Positions 8,414 to 15,782 of a DNA stretch of 15,782 nucleotides are shown piece after piece; position 1 is the stretch's first letter, and each line of letters starts with the position of its first letter. The notes under the pieces are model-generated. The model was not told the origin of the DNA. It was given only the letters and a program-made list of their open reading frames with translations, and ran no database searches. The position numbers were made by a program, and so were the translations under genes. The DNA is from Cytophagales bacterium (GTDB lineage: Bacteria; Bacteroidota; Bacteroidia; Cytophagales; Cyclobacteriaceae): the NCBI GenBank assembly GCA_020063545.1, contig JAGUUF010000096.1, forward strand, positions 1 to 15,782, in the 5' to 3' direction.

Positions 8414-8435
8414 GCTGATTGCGTACCTTAGCCCT

Positions 8436-9476
8436 ATGAAGTACAACCAGGTAACCATTAAAGACATCGCCCGCGAACTGGGTATTTCTCCCTCAACTGT
8501 TAGCCGTGCGCTAAAGGACCACCCCGACATAAGCCCTGAAACCAAAAAGGCCGTTAACGAACTGGCTGAAAAACTCAACTACCAGCCCAACATTGTTGCG
8601 CTGAGCCTGCGGCAGAGTAAAACCAATACCATAGGCGTTGTGATTCCGGAAATTGTTCATTTCTTCTTCTCCACCGTCATCAGTGGTATCGAATCGGTGG
8701 CCTATGAAGCCGGGTACAACGTAATCCTTACCCAATCCAACGAATCGTTCGAACGGGAAGCAACCGATTTAAAAGCACTCTTCAACAGCCGGGTGGATGG
8801 CATGCTCATCTCCATCTCGCGCGAAACCCAAAACTACGAGCACATCGAATCCATCCTGGCCAAAGAAGTACCCATTGTATTCTTCGACAGGATGTACACC
8901 AATCCCAACACCAGCAAAGTAATTGTTGACGATTACGTTGGCGCACACGAAGCAGTACTGCACCTCATCCAGCAAGGTTGTAAACGCATCGCCCACCTGG
9001 AGTCAGCTCCCGGCCTCGCTATTGCCGAAGATCGGAAACGCGGATACCTTGATGCACTTACAGAAAACGGCCTGCCAGCCGATGAATCCTTAATTATGAT
9101 CTGCCCTACCGGATCGTTGGAGGAAGGAAAAGCAGCAACCGAAAAGCTATTAAAATTCAAACCCCGCCCCGATGCCATCTTTGCCAATAACGATATGCTG
9201 GCCATGGGTGCCATGCAGGCCATTAAACAAAATGGGTTGAAGATACCCGATGATTTGGCACTGGTGGGCTTTAGCAACTGGTTCTTCAGCGCATTGATGG
9301 ATCCCCCGTTATCATCGGTTGACCAGCCCGGATTTGAAATGGGCCAGGAAGCCGCCAAACTCCTCATCCGCCAGATTGAGAAACAAGGAAAAGACGATGA
9401 AGCCATATCACCCGAAACCCGGGTACTCAAAACCCGCCTTATAGTTAGAGAGTCTTCCCTTCGCAAAAAGAAGTAA
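8436..9476 (+). CDS. LacI-family transcriptional regulator of the maltodextrin locus
   Basis: A 346-residue DNA-binding regulator. The helix-turn-helix is at the extreme N-terminus (VTIKDIARELGISPSTVSRALKDHP, residues 6-30), followed by a hinge helix with ALSLRQ (53-58). The rest is a periplasmic-binding-protein-like sensor domain: TIGVVIPEI, VDGMLIS, VPIVFFDR, a conserved DD at the segment VIVDDYVGAHEAV, DAIFANNDMLAMGAM, LALVGFSN and LSSVDQP. The frame extends up to an ATG at 8370, but 8436 is preferred: it places the HTH at the standard distance from the start, and the extra 22 residues would be encoded by DNA carrying operator-like palindromes. Divergent from the amylase and followed by the GH31-transporter-esterase genes, it probably senses maltose or a derived sugar and acts at the palindromes in the three gaps. 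Whether it represses or activates cannot be read from sequence; the effector is inferred. Confidence 0.93.
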   Translation: MKYNQVTIKDIARELGISPSTVSRALKDHPDISPETKKAVNELAEKLNYQPNIVALSLRQSKTNTIGVVIPEIVHFFFSTVISGIESVAYEAGYNVILTQSNESFEREATDLKALFNSRVDGMLISISRETQNYEHIESILAKEVPIVFFDRMYTNPNTSKVIVDDYVGAHEAVLHLIQQGCKRIAHLESAPGLAIAEDRKRGYLDALTENGLPADESLIMICPTGSLEEGKAATEKLLKFKPRPDAIFANNDMLAMGAMQAIKQNGLKIPDDLALVGFSNWFFSALMDPPLSSVDQPGFEMGQEAAKLLIRQIEKQGKDDEAISPETRVLKTRLIVRESSLRKKK

Positions 9477-9577
9477 CGCCTTGGGTCTTCGAAAACGTTT
9501 GCTGGATGGTTAAGCTTTTACATTCAGGCTTTACCGTATTTTCAGTTTATATTGGTTGCTGAAGTCCATCAACCCTC
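9477..9577 (+). promoter_or_regulatory. Intergenic control region upstream of GH31-transporter-esterase unit
   Basis: A 101-base gap between the LacI gene and the GH31 gene. It holds an operator-like site at 9491-9502 and, nearer the start codon, TATATTGG at 9548-9555, one mismatch from the Bacteroidota -7 element TAnnTTTG, which would start transcription about 15 bases before the GH31 ATG. No -33 TTG is seen at the usual spacing. No clear terminator hairpin follows the LacI gene, so read-through from it is also possible. Confidence 0.4.
9491..9502. promoter_or_regulatory. Candidate LacI-family operator GAAAACGTTTGC
   Basis: GAAAACGTTTGC has dyad symmetry at five of six base pairs around a central CG and differs from the perfect palindrome at 2408-2419 by a single base. 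It lies 76 bases before the GH31 start codon, in the only sizeable gap of the right arm. The recurrence of an 11/12 identical site ahead of the second arm is the main reason to regard both as real sites of one regulator. Confidence 0.55.
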
Positions 9578-11977
9578 ATGAGCAGTTTCAAATCCGTCAC
9601 CAGGTCGCTGGGTGCTTTAACACAATGGAATAAGCAAACCGATGGTGTACTCCTTCTCACTAACCAGGCAAATGTCCGGGTTAAGCTTTATTCCGACTCA
9701 ATCGTGCGCATTACCTGCAGTACTGAAAATACCTTTGAAGATTTTTCCTATGCTGTTGTTGCACAACCTTCAGGTTCAGCATTCGGAATCATCGAAGATG
9801 AGGCCACGCTCTCCATTAAAACGGAATCAGTAGCCATTTCAATTCAAAAGCATCCTGTACGGTTTGCCTTTCATACACAGTCGGGCCATGTAATTAACGA
9901 AGATGATCCGCTTGGCATTTGCTGGATTGGTGAGCAGGTTACTGCCTACAAAAAGCTGCAGCCCGGTGAACGGTTCATCGGGCTTGGTGAAAAAACCGGT
10001 CCGCTTGACCGGAGGGGCAGCGGCTACCAGAACTGGAACACCGATGCCTACGGGTACCATGCCGGCACCGACCCGCTTTACTGTTCAACACCGTTTTACA
10101 TCGGCATCCATAACGGCCTGTGCTACGGCATCTATTTCGACAATACCCATAAATCATTTTTCAACTTCGGGGCATCCAACAACCGGTTTGCCAGTTTCTC
10201 GGCCGACCAGGGAGAGATGGATTACTACTTTATATATGGAGCAACCGTTGCCGATATCATGAGGCAGTACACGCATCTTACCGGGCGCATGGAGATGCCG
10301 CCAAAATGGAGCCTCGGCTACCAGCAGTGCCGGTATAGCTACTATCCGGATAAGGAAGTGCTGAATGTGGCCAATACCTTCCGGGATAAAAACATACCCT
10401 GCGATGTCATGGTGCTCGACATCCACTATATGGATAAGTACAAAATCTTTACGTGGGATTCAAGTAACTTCCGGAATCCGAAAGCCATGCTCAAGCAACT
10501 GAACGACCTGGGCTTTCACGTAGTGGTGATGTGCGATCCGGGCATTAAGGTTGAAGAAGGGTATGAGGCTTATGATGACGGCATCAAACGGGATGTATTT
10601 TTAAAGTACCCGGATGGTACCCATTACACCGGGCAGGTATGGCCCGGCTGGTGTCACTTTCCGGATTTTACGAAGCCCGAAACACGAACCTGGTGGGCCG
10701 AGAAGTTGAAGGCTTACACCAACCTGGGCATTGACGGCTTCTGGAACGACATGAACGAAATTGCCACCTGGGGCCATATGCTGCCCGAAAATATTGAACT
10801 TGATTTTGAAGGTAACAAAGCAACCATGCGCAGAGGCCGCAACATATACGGCCTGCAGATGGCGCGCAGCACCTACGAGGGAGTGGTTAGCCAACTTAAC
10901 GGCAAGCGACCCTTCAACCTTACCCGCTCGGGTTTTTCTGGCGTGCAACGCTACGCTGCCGTATGGACGGGCGACAACGTTGCTTACGATGAACACATGC
11001 TGCTGGGTGTGCGCCTGGTGAACAGCATGGGGCTAACCGGCATTGCCTTTGCCGGCTACGATGTTGGCGGGTTTGTTGGCAATGCCGACAGCAAATTGTT
11101 TACCCGGTGGCTTTCCATCGGCAGTTTATCCCCGTTCTTCCGCGGGCACTCCATGATTAACTCGCGCGACACCGAACCGTGGACGTACGGAGAAGAAGCT
11201 GAACAGATTTGCCGGAACTACATCCGGATGCGCTACCGCCTGATGCCGTATATCTACTCGGTTTTCTACGAAGCATCACAAAACGGTATGCCCGTGCAAC
11301 GGTCGTTGGCAATTGACTACACGAATGATGCCGCCATTTACAACAACCAGTTCCACAACCAATACCTGTTCGGGCCGGCCATCCTGGTGGCACCTGCCGA
11401 AAGCACAAAAGAAATTACCAAAATATACCTGCCCGAAGGAAAATGGTATTCCCTGTACGATGGGCAACCCGTTTATGGCCCAAACGAAATGCTGGTAGAA
11501 TGCCCCCTACACCGCCTGCCGGTTTATATTAAAGAAGGAGCCATCATCCCCATGCAGGAGCCGGGTGTCAACACCAGCGTTTCAACCGATACGCTTGAAC
11601 TCCACATCTACCACAGCGAAAAGGAGTCATCGTTTCTTTACTATACCGATGACGGACAAACGTTCGGATACAAAGAAGGTCAGTTTTTAACCCGCAGCAT
11701 TTCGCTGCTGCCAACCGAGCGTAAACTTATTATTGGGAAGCCTCAGGGAAATTTTGATGATGGCACCCGAACAGTAAAAGTGGTGCTTCATGGTTTTTCA
11801 CCTCTTGATGCGCTTACCGTGAATGGAACAAGGCAAAAAGTCGTATCAGAAATAAACCGGTTTTTCGAGCAACTCGAAAAGTACGACCCTATTTCCGACC
11901 CGGAGCCAGCACCGGAAGAGCCGGTTCAGACGGTAGCATTTGCAAACGGTACAGAAGACATCCTTATTTCCTGGTAA
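9578..11977 (+). CDS. GH31 alpha-glucosidase, cytoplasmic
   Basis: A 799-residue glycoside hydrolase family 31 enzyme, expected to release glucose from the non-reducing ends of maltose and maltodextrins. No signal peptide is present, so it should act in the cytoplasm after import by the adjacent carrier. Residues about 25-235 are the N-terminal beta-sandwich, including GLGEKTGPLDRRG (135-147) and YQNWNTDAYGY (150-160), which are typical of true alpha-glucosidases. The barrel carries DVMVLDIHYM (276-285), GFWNDMNE (387-394) with nucleophile Asp391, and VWTGDN (462-467) with acid/base Asp466. Further conserved segments are GYDVGGF (493-499) and SPFFRGHS. The C-terminal beta domains end in an unusual proline- and glutamate-rich stretch (about 772-785) before a final short strand. 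It starts after the operator-bearing gap and lies 11 bases ahead of the transporter. Alpha-xylosidase or other GH31 activity is possible but less likely here. Confidence 0.93.
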   Translation: MSSFKSVTRSLGALTQWNKQTDGVLLLTNQANVRVKLYSDSIVRITCSTENTFEDFSYAVVAQPSGSAFGIIEDEATLSIKTESVAISIQKHPVRFAFHTQSGHVINEDDPLGICWIGEQVTAYKKLQPGERFIGLGEKTGPLDRRGSGYQNWNTDAYGYHAGTDPLYCSTPFYIGIHNGLCYGIYFDNTHKSFFNFGASNNRFASFSADQGEMDYYFIYGATVADIMRQYTHLTGRMEMPPKWSLGYQQCRYSYYPDKEVLNVANTFRDKNIPCDVMVLDIHYMDKYKIFTWDSSNFRNPKAMLKQLNDLGFHVVVMCDPGIKVEEGYEAYDDGIKRDVFLKYPDGTHYTGQVWPGWCHFPDFTKPETRTWWAEKLKAYTNLGIDGFWNDMNEIATWGHMLPENIELDFEGNKATMRRGRNIYGLQMARSTYEGVVSQLNGKRPFNLTRSGFSGVQRYAAVWTGDNVAYDEHMLLGVRLVNSMGLTGIAFAGYDVGGFVGNADSKLFTRWLSIGSLSPFFRGHSMINSRDTEPWTYGEEAEQICRNYIRMRYRLMPYIYSVFYEASQNGMPVQRSLAIDYTNDAAIYNNQFHNQYLFGPAILVAPAESTKEITKIYLPEGKWYSLYDGQPVYGPNEMLVECPLHRLPVYIKEGAIIPMQEPGVNTSVSTDTLELHIYHSEKESSFLYYTDDGQTFGYKEGQFLTRSISLLPTERKLIIGKPQGNFDDGTRTVKVVLHGFSPLDALTVNGTRQKVVSEINRFFEQLEKYDPISDPEPAPEEPVQTVAFANGTEDILISW

Positions 11978-11988
11978 ATCACTAACCG

Positions 11989-13521
11989 ATGAGTTCATTA
12001 TCTGCTATCACCAAGCCGCGCCTGAGTTTCTGGCAAATCTGGAACATGAGTTTCGGGTTCCTTGGCATTCAGTTTGGGTTCGCCTTACAAAACGCCAACA
12101 CCAGCCGCATTTTTCAAACACTTGACGCCAAACCGGAGGACCTTGCTGCCTATTGGCTGGCCGCACCCATTACCGGTTTAATTGTTCAACCCATTGTCGG
12201 GTTTTACAGCGACCGAACGTGGCACCCCACGTGGGGCCGTAGGCGTCCTTACTTTACTATTGGGGCCATCCTCGCTTCGCTTGCTCTTTGCTTTATGCCC
12301 AATTCTCCTGCATTGTGGGTTGCCGTAGGCATGCTCTGGATAATGGATGCCTCCATCAACATCAGCATGGAGCCATTCCGAGCATTTGTAGGCGATATGC
12401 TGCCCCCGGCACAGCGCACCACCGGTTTTGCCATGCAAAGTTTTTTCATCGGCACGGGTGCTGTAGTGGCTTCCCTCCTTCCCTATATCTTTTCCAACTG
12501 GCTGAATATTCCGAATACAGCTGAAGAAGGCACCGTACCCGATTCAGTGAAATACTCTTTTTACGTGGGCGCATTCATGCTGTTTGTTACCGTTATGTGG
12601 ACGGTGTTCAGCACAAAGGAGTATCCGCCAACGGCTGAACAACACGAAAAACTGAAGAGCCGCGAAAAACGCAAACTTGAAAACGAAGAAATCAGCCGCA
12701 AGCGATTTTTTAAATACGGCTTGGCACTCGTCCTTATCGGGATAACCATAGCGGCTCTCGTACTCAACACAGAAGTTGAAAAAGAATTGTACGTATTGCC
12801 GGGTGGGCTTATTCTTTTCGGGGCGCTGTTCCTGTTATCGGGGATGTATATCCGGCAGCAGCGGTCGTACCTCGGCATTGTACACATGGCCAGCGATTTT
12901 CTGAACATGCCCAAAACCATGGTGCAGCTTGCGCGCGTTCAGTTTTTTTCGTGGTTCGCGCTGTTCTCTATGTGGATTTACACAACACCGGTAGTTACGA
13001 AATACTTTTACAATGCTGCCGACTCGACAGGCCAGGCCTATAATGACGGGGCCGACTGGGTAAATTTTCTGTTCGCTGTTTACAATGGTGTAGCCGCTTT
13101 AGCCGCTTTTGTGTTGCCGGTTGCCGCCAAATATTCAAGTCGCAAACTAACACACCTGGTTGCCCTAACCCTGGGCGGCCTCGGGCTTGCCTCTTTTTAT
13201 TTTTTACAGAATCCTAACCTGCTAATTCTCTCCATGGTGGGTGTGGGTATTGCATGGGCCAGCATCCTGTCCATACCCTATGCCATGCTGTCGGGCTCGC
13301 TGCCGGCCGAAAAAATGGGGTACTACATGGGCGTATTCAATTTTTTTATTGTAATCCCGCAGATAATTGCCGGAACCATCCTCGGCTTTTTACTGAAGCA
13401 CGCTTTTGGTGGTGAATCCATTTACATCCTGGTTACCGGTGGCGTCTCCATGATTGTAGCCGGTTTGTTAAGTTTGCGGGTAGATGACCGCGATGAAGTG
13501 GTTATGCGCCAAGCCAAATGA
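11989..13521 (+). CDS. MFS sugar transporter of the GPH/SLC45-like group, probable maltose/maltodextrin carrier
   Basis: A 510-residue integral membrane protein with about twelve hydrophobic segments, expected to be a cation-coupled symporter bringing maltose or short maltodextrins across the inner membrane. The opening segment MSFGFLGIQFGFALQNANTSRIF (20-42) and the loop GFYSDRTWHPTWGRRRPYF (71-89) are the hallmarks of the GPH/sucrose-transporter-like group that includes bacterial maltose carriers. ISMEPFRAFVGDMLP (125-139) is the second conserved cytoplasmic signature. A highly charged segment (about 215-241) forms the central cytoplasmic loop between the two six-helix halves. The N-terminus has no cleavable signal. 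It lies 11 bases after the GH31 gene, and its TGA overlaps the ATG of the esterase gene (ATGA, 13518-13521), showing coupled translation. Sugar specificity is inferred from the GH31 and GH65 enzymes in the locus. Confidence 0.9.
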   Translation: MSSLSAITKPRLSFWQIWNMSFGFLGIQFGFALQNANTSRIFQTLDAKPEDLAAYWLAAPITGLIVQPIVGFYSDRTWHPTWGRRRPYFTIGAILASLALCFMPNSPALWVAVGMLWIMDASINISMEPFRAFVGDMLPPAQRTTGFAMQSFFIGTGAVVASLLPYIFSNWLNIPNTAEEGTVPDSVKYSFYVGAFMLFVTVMWTVFSTKEYPPTAEQHEKLKSREKRKLENEEISRKRFFKYGLALVLIGITIAALVLNTEVEKELYVLPGGLILFGALFLLSGMYIRQQRSYLGIVHMASDFLNMPKTMVQLARVQFFSWFALFSMWIYTTPVVTKYFYNAADSTGQAYNDGADWVNFLFAVYNGVAALAAFVLPVAAKYSSRKLTHLVALTLGGLGLASFYFLQNPNLLILSMVGVGIAWASILSIPYAMLSGSLPAEKMGYYMGVFNFFIVIPQIIAGTILGFLLKHAFGGESIYILVTGGVSMIVAGLLSLRVDDRDEVVMRQAK

Positions 13522-14735
13522 ACCGGATATTAGTTGCATGTTGCTTTTTTGCAGGTAGTCTGTGTGCCCAGGATTACTCCATCATTAATGGTGTAACAGC
13601 CGAGATTAATCGTATAGCTTCCCTGGGATCGGATTCGGCACGGCAAGCGGGGTTAAACACGCTTTGGCAATCGCTTGTTGCCAATAACAGCATACCGCTG
13701 GTTGAGCACGATTCGGTTTTGTTTTTGTACCGAGGCACGGCCAGCCAGGTGGCATGGCGTGGCGATTTCAACAACTGGGGGTACAGAAATTCCAATTCAT
13801 TTAACGGAACACGCGTACCTGGCACCGACTTGTGGGTGGCAAAAGCTGCCTTCCCGGATGATGCCCGGCTTGATTACAAGATCCTGCTCAACGACACCGA
13901 ATGGATTATTGATCCGGTCAATCGCCACCAGCAATGGTCGGGTGTGGGAGGCGGCAGCCCCAACTCAGAGTTGAGAATGCCGCAATGGAAGCCCGACCCC
14001 ATAACTGAACCCAAACCCGGAACACTACAGGGAAAACTGGAGTGCGACATCCTGTTTACCAGTAAACTATTGGGCTACCAGGTAACCTACTCTGTTTATT
14101 ACCCACCTCACTATAATCCGAATGAAAAATATGCCATCGTTTACTTTACCGATGGATACGAATACCTGCATGAACGCATGGGCAACCTGCAGGTAATCCT
14201 CAACAATTTAATCGACCAGAAAAAAATCAGGCCCCTGATCGTTGTGCTGGTTGACCACCGGGAGCCGGTAAACCGATCCAACAACCGCAGGATGCAGGAG
14301 CTGGCCATGAATGCAAAGTACCTCTCGTTTTTTACCGATGAATTTGTTCCGCAGGTTGAATCAAAACTGCAACTAAGAGCCACACGCAACGAGCGGGCCA
14401 TTATCGGCACCAGCATGGGCGGGTTAACAGCCGCCTATTTTGCCTTTGCAAGGCCTGATGTTTTCGGAATGGCCGGCATCCAGTCACCGGCATTCTGGTT
14501 CAAACCGGCCATCTATAATTTTTGCGAAGAGGCCTCCAATCCTCCAGTAAAAATCTTTCTCACCACGGGCACCATCAACGATGCCCGCGAGGGGTCCCAG
14601 AAAATGAAAGAAATTTTTGATAAAAACACCTGCACCTACCAGTATACCGAAACCAGCCAGGGGCACTCCTGGGGAAACTGGCGCGATACGGTGGATGATA
14701 TCCTGGTTTATTTTTTTTCGCCTGAAAAGAATTAA
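13518..14735 (+). CDS. Exported CBM48-esterase fusion (Fes/esterase D-like alpha/beta hydrolase)
   Basis: A 405-residue exported serine hydrolase. The signal peptide ends near LCA-QDY (residue 17); the cysteine there lacks a good lipobox, so a soluble periplasmic or secreted protein is favoured over a lipoprotein. Residues about 65-157 are a CBM48/early-set domain (VAWRGDFNNWG, DYKILLNDTEWIIDPVN, NSELRMPQW) of the kind preceding enterochelin-esterase-like domains. Residues about 168-400 are an esterase D / CE1-like domain: VYYPPHYNP, IVYFTDGYEY, then the nucleophile elbow GTSMGG with Ser299. Likely partners are Asp355 (TGTINDA) and His383 (QGHSWGNW), so the triad appears complete. The gene is translationally coupled to the sugar transporter, tying it to the locus. 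Its substrate is unknown: it could remove acyl groups from starch-derived sugars or act on another ester, and similar proteins are often annotated as siderophore esterases or xylanase-linked esterases without proof. Confidence 0.88.
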   Translation: MNRILVACCFFAGSLCAQDYSIINGVTAEINRIASLGSDSARQAGLNTLWQSLVANNSIPLVEHDSVLFLYRGTASQVAWRGDFNNWGYRNSNSFNGTRVPGTDLWVAKAAFPDDARLDYKILLNDTEWIIDPVNRHQQWSGVGGGSPNSELRMPQWKPDPITEPKPGTLQGKLECDILFTSKLLGYQVTYSVYYPPHYNPNEKYAIVYFTDGYEYLHERMGNLQVILNNLIDQKKIRPLIVVLVDHREPVNRSNNRRMQELAMNAKYLSFFTDEFVPQVESKLQLRATRNERAIIGTSMGGLTAAYFAFARPDVFGMAGIQSPAFWFKPAIYNFCEEASNPPVKIFLTTGTINDAREGSQKMKEIFDKNTCTYQYTETSQGHSWGNWRDTVDDILVYFFSPEKN

Positions 14736-14786
14736 TCTGTCTAAATTCGGGCACTTGTTTTGCCAAGACTACTTTAAAAAATACGT

Positions 14787-15782
14787 ATGCTGAGAACTGT
14801 ACTGTATTTGTTAGCCCTCGTTTTACTAGGTTGTTCATCCGGTAAACAGGCTTACGAGCGGGGCGATTATTACGGAGCCGTGATGCAGGCCATCGGCCGG
14901 CTGCGGCAAAATCCCGATCATGCCAAATCAAAAGAAACGTTGCGCAACAGCTACCCCATGGCGTTGGAGTGGCTCGAAACCGATGCCAAAAACCAGGTTG
15001 CTTCCAACTCAAACAACAAGTGGAAGAATGCACTCGAATCGTACCAGAAAATAAACAACATGTACGAGGCCATCCGGCAGGCCCCGGGCGCCCTTCGGGT
15101 AATACCCAATCCTAAAAGCTATTACGATCAGCTCGGACCGATAAAAGAAAAAGCTGCCGATGAACTCTATAATGAAGGCATCACATCATTAATGAAAGGC
15201 ACGCGTAACGATGCTAAACGCGCCTACTTTCAGTTTGCCGAAGCAAACCAGTATGTTCCCAATTATAAAGATGTGGTGGAGTACCTGGAAAAGGCCAAAT
15301 TCGAAGCAACTGTTTTTGTGGTGGTGGAGCAAGTAGCCGTACCAACCCGGTACAACCTCAGTGGCGGATTCTTCCAGGATAAAGTTGAAGAATACCTTCA
15401 CCGCAATTATACCGAACGTGACTTTGTGCGCTTCTTCACTCCCGGTGAGGCGAAGAACCTGAACCTTCCCCGCACCGACCAGGTACTGCGCCTGCACTTC
15501 GATGATTTTTCGGTGGGCAACACTATGGTAAACGAACGGGTGGAAACCGTTACCAAAGACAGCGTAAAAGTGGGCGAAGCAAAAGTTGACGGTAAAACCG
15601 TTCCGGTTTACAATACGGTTTCTGCCAAGGTTACAACCGTGCGCAAGGAAGTAGTCTCCGAAGGATTGCTGAGCATGATTGTGATCGATGCCAAAACCGG
15701 TGGCGTACTTACCCATCGCAAATTCCCGGGCCGGTATGTGTGGAACGCCACATGGGGAAAATTCAATGGTGATGAGCGGGCA
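14787..15782 (+). CDS. Lipoprotein of unknown function with possible TPR-like N-terminal half (partial)
   Basis: The frame is open from ATG 14787 to the window end (332 codons), so the C-terminus is missing. The N-terminus is a clear lipoprotein signal with lipobox LLGC, acylated cysteine at residue 16. Residues about 20-170 are mostly helical, with repeat-like stretches (AYERGDYYGAVMQAIGRLRQNP, then ADELYNEGITSLMKGTRNDAKRAYFQFAEANQYVP) resembling tetratricopeptide units. From about 175 on the sequence is rich in alternating hydrophobic and polar residues, suggesting beta structure (VFVVVEQVAVPTRYNL, VLRLHFDDFSVGN, VPVYNTVSAKVTTVRKEV, GLLSMIVIDAKTGGVLTHR). I do not recognise a named family. 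A 51-base gap separates it from the esterase gene; it shows no carbohydrate-active motif and may mark the right border of the starch locus. Envelope location is supported; function is unknown. Confidence 0.85.
   Translation, partial: MLRTVLYLLALVLLGCSSGKQAYERGDYYGAVMQAIGRLRQNPDHAKSKETLRNSYPMALEWLETDAKNQVASNSNNKWKNALESYQKINNMYEAIRQAPGALRVIPNPKSYYDQLGPIKEKAADELYNEGITSLMKGTRNDAKRAYFQFAEANQYVPNYKDVVEYLEKAKFEATVFVVVEQVAVPTRYNLSGGFFQDKVEEYLHRNYTERDFVRFFTPGEAKNLNLPRTDQVLRLHFDDFSVGNTMVNERVETVTKDSVKVGEAKVDGKTVPVYNTVSAKVTTVRKEVVSEGLLSMIVIDAKTGGVLTHRKFPGRYVWNATWGKFNGDERA

Larger units (their letters stand above)
8272..8435. promoter_or_regulatory. Divergent promoter region between amylase and LacI genes
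   Basis: An AT-rich intergenic region of 164 bases from which the two arms diverge. Near the LacI side are two adjacent inverted-repeat candidates (8391-8400 and 8402-8413). On the plus strand, TTG at 8398-8400 and TACCTTAG at 8424-8431 are 23 bases apart and resemble the Bacteroidota promoter TTG-N17-23-TAnnTTTG with one mismatch in the -7 element. If used, it would give a very short or absent leader on the LacI mRNA. No equally good match was found for the amylase direction, where the DNA just upstream of the start is simply A/T-rich. Confidence 0.4.

Noticed and set aside
8370..8435. N-terminal extension of the LacI protein from ATG 8370
   Set aside because: The extra 22 residues precede a standard N-terminal HTH, and the DNA carries palindromes and promoter-like elements, so ATG 8436 is more plausible.
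8933..9466. 177-codon open frame on the minus strand inside the LacI gene
   Set aside because: It lies wholly antisense to a well-supported LacI-family gene; the product is low-complexity and Ser/Ala-rich with no recognisable domain, as expected for an antisense shadow.
15189..15716. 175-codon open frame on the minus strand at the right end
   Set aside because: It is antisense to the lipoprotein gene, which has a clear lipobox and continuous frame; the antisense product is rich in His and Phe and has no domain signature.

Overview
This window is most of a starch/maltodextrin utilisation locus from a member of the Bacteroidota. The evidence is a SusC-type TonB-dependent transporter with its N-terminal carboxypeptidase-regulatory-like domain, a SusE/F-type starch-binding lipoprotein, and a secreted amylase ending in a type A type IX secretion sorting domain. 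The combination suggests a free-living, gliding-type lineage such as Cytophagales rather than a gut Bacteroides, but this is an inference from gene content, not from a marker gene. All ten coding regions look intact; those at both ends run off the window. No tRNA, rRNA, insertion sequence, prophage or CRISPR array was seen, and no stretch over 300 bases lacks a gene.

Left arm (minus strand, transcribed right to left from about 8271): a signal-peptide-bearing GH13 amylase-family enzyme, beta-phosphoglucomutase and a GH65 maltose phosphorylase, packed with gaps of 1 and 5 bases. After a 129-base gap holding a perfect 12-base palindrome come the SusE/F-like lipoprotein and then SusC, which continues past base 1. 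A SusD partner is not visible and would be expected beyond the left edge.

Right arm (plus strand): a LacI-family regulator (start most likely 8436) is divergent from the amylase. After a gap with a second LacI-type operator there is a tight set of a cytoplasmic GH31 alpha-glucosidase, a GPH/SLC45-like sugar transporter and an exported CBM48-plus-esterase protein whose start overlaps the transporter stop by four bases. A partial lipoprotein gene of unknown function, probably unrelated, closes the window.

Proposed flow (inference from families): the T9SS-exported amylase cuts starch or glycogen outside the cell; SusE/F and SusC(D) bind and import maltodextrins over the outer membrane; the MFS carrier moves maltose or short maltodextrins into the cytoplasm; GH31 hydrolyses them to glucose while GH65 phosphorolyses maltose to glucose plus beta-glucose 1-phosphate, which beta-phosphoglucomutase turns into glucose 6-phosphate. 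Related GCAA-N4-TTGC palindromes in the three regulatory gaps suggest that the LacI protein controls both arms. The least explained parts are the CBM48-esterase, the N-terminal modules of the amylase, the SusE-before-SusC order and the final lipoprotein.
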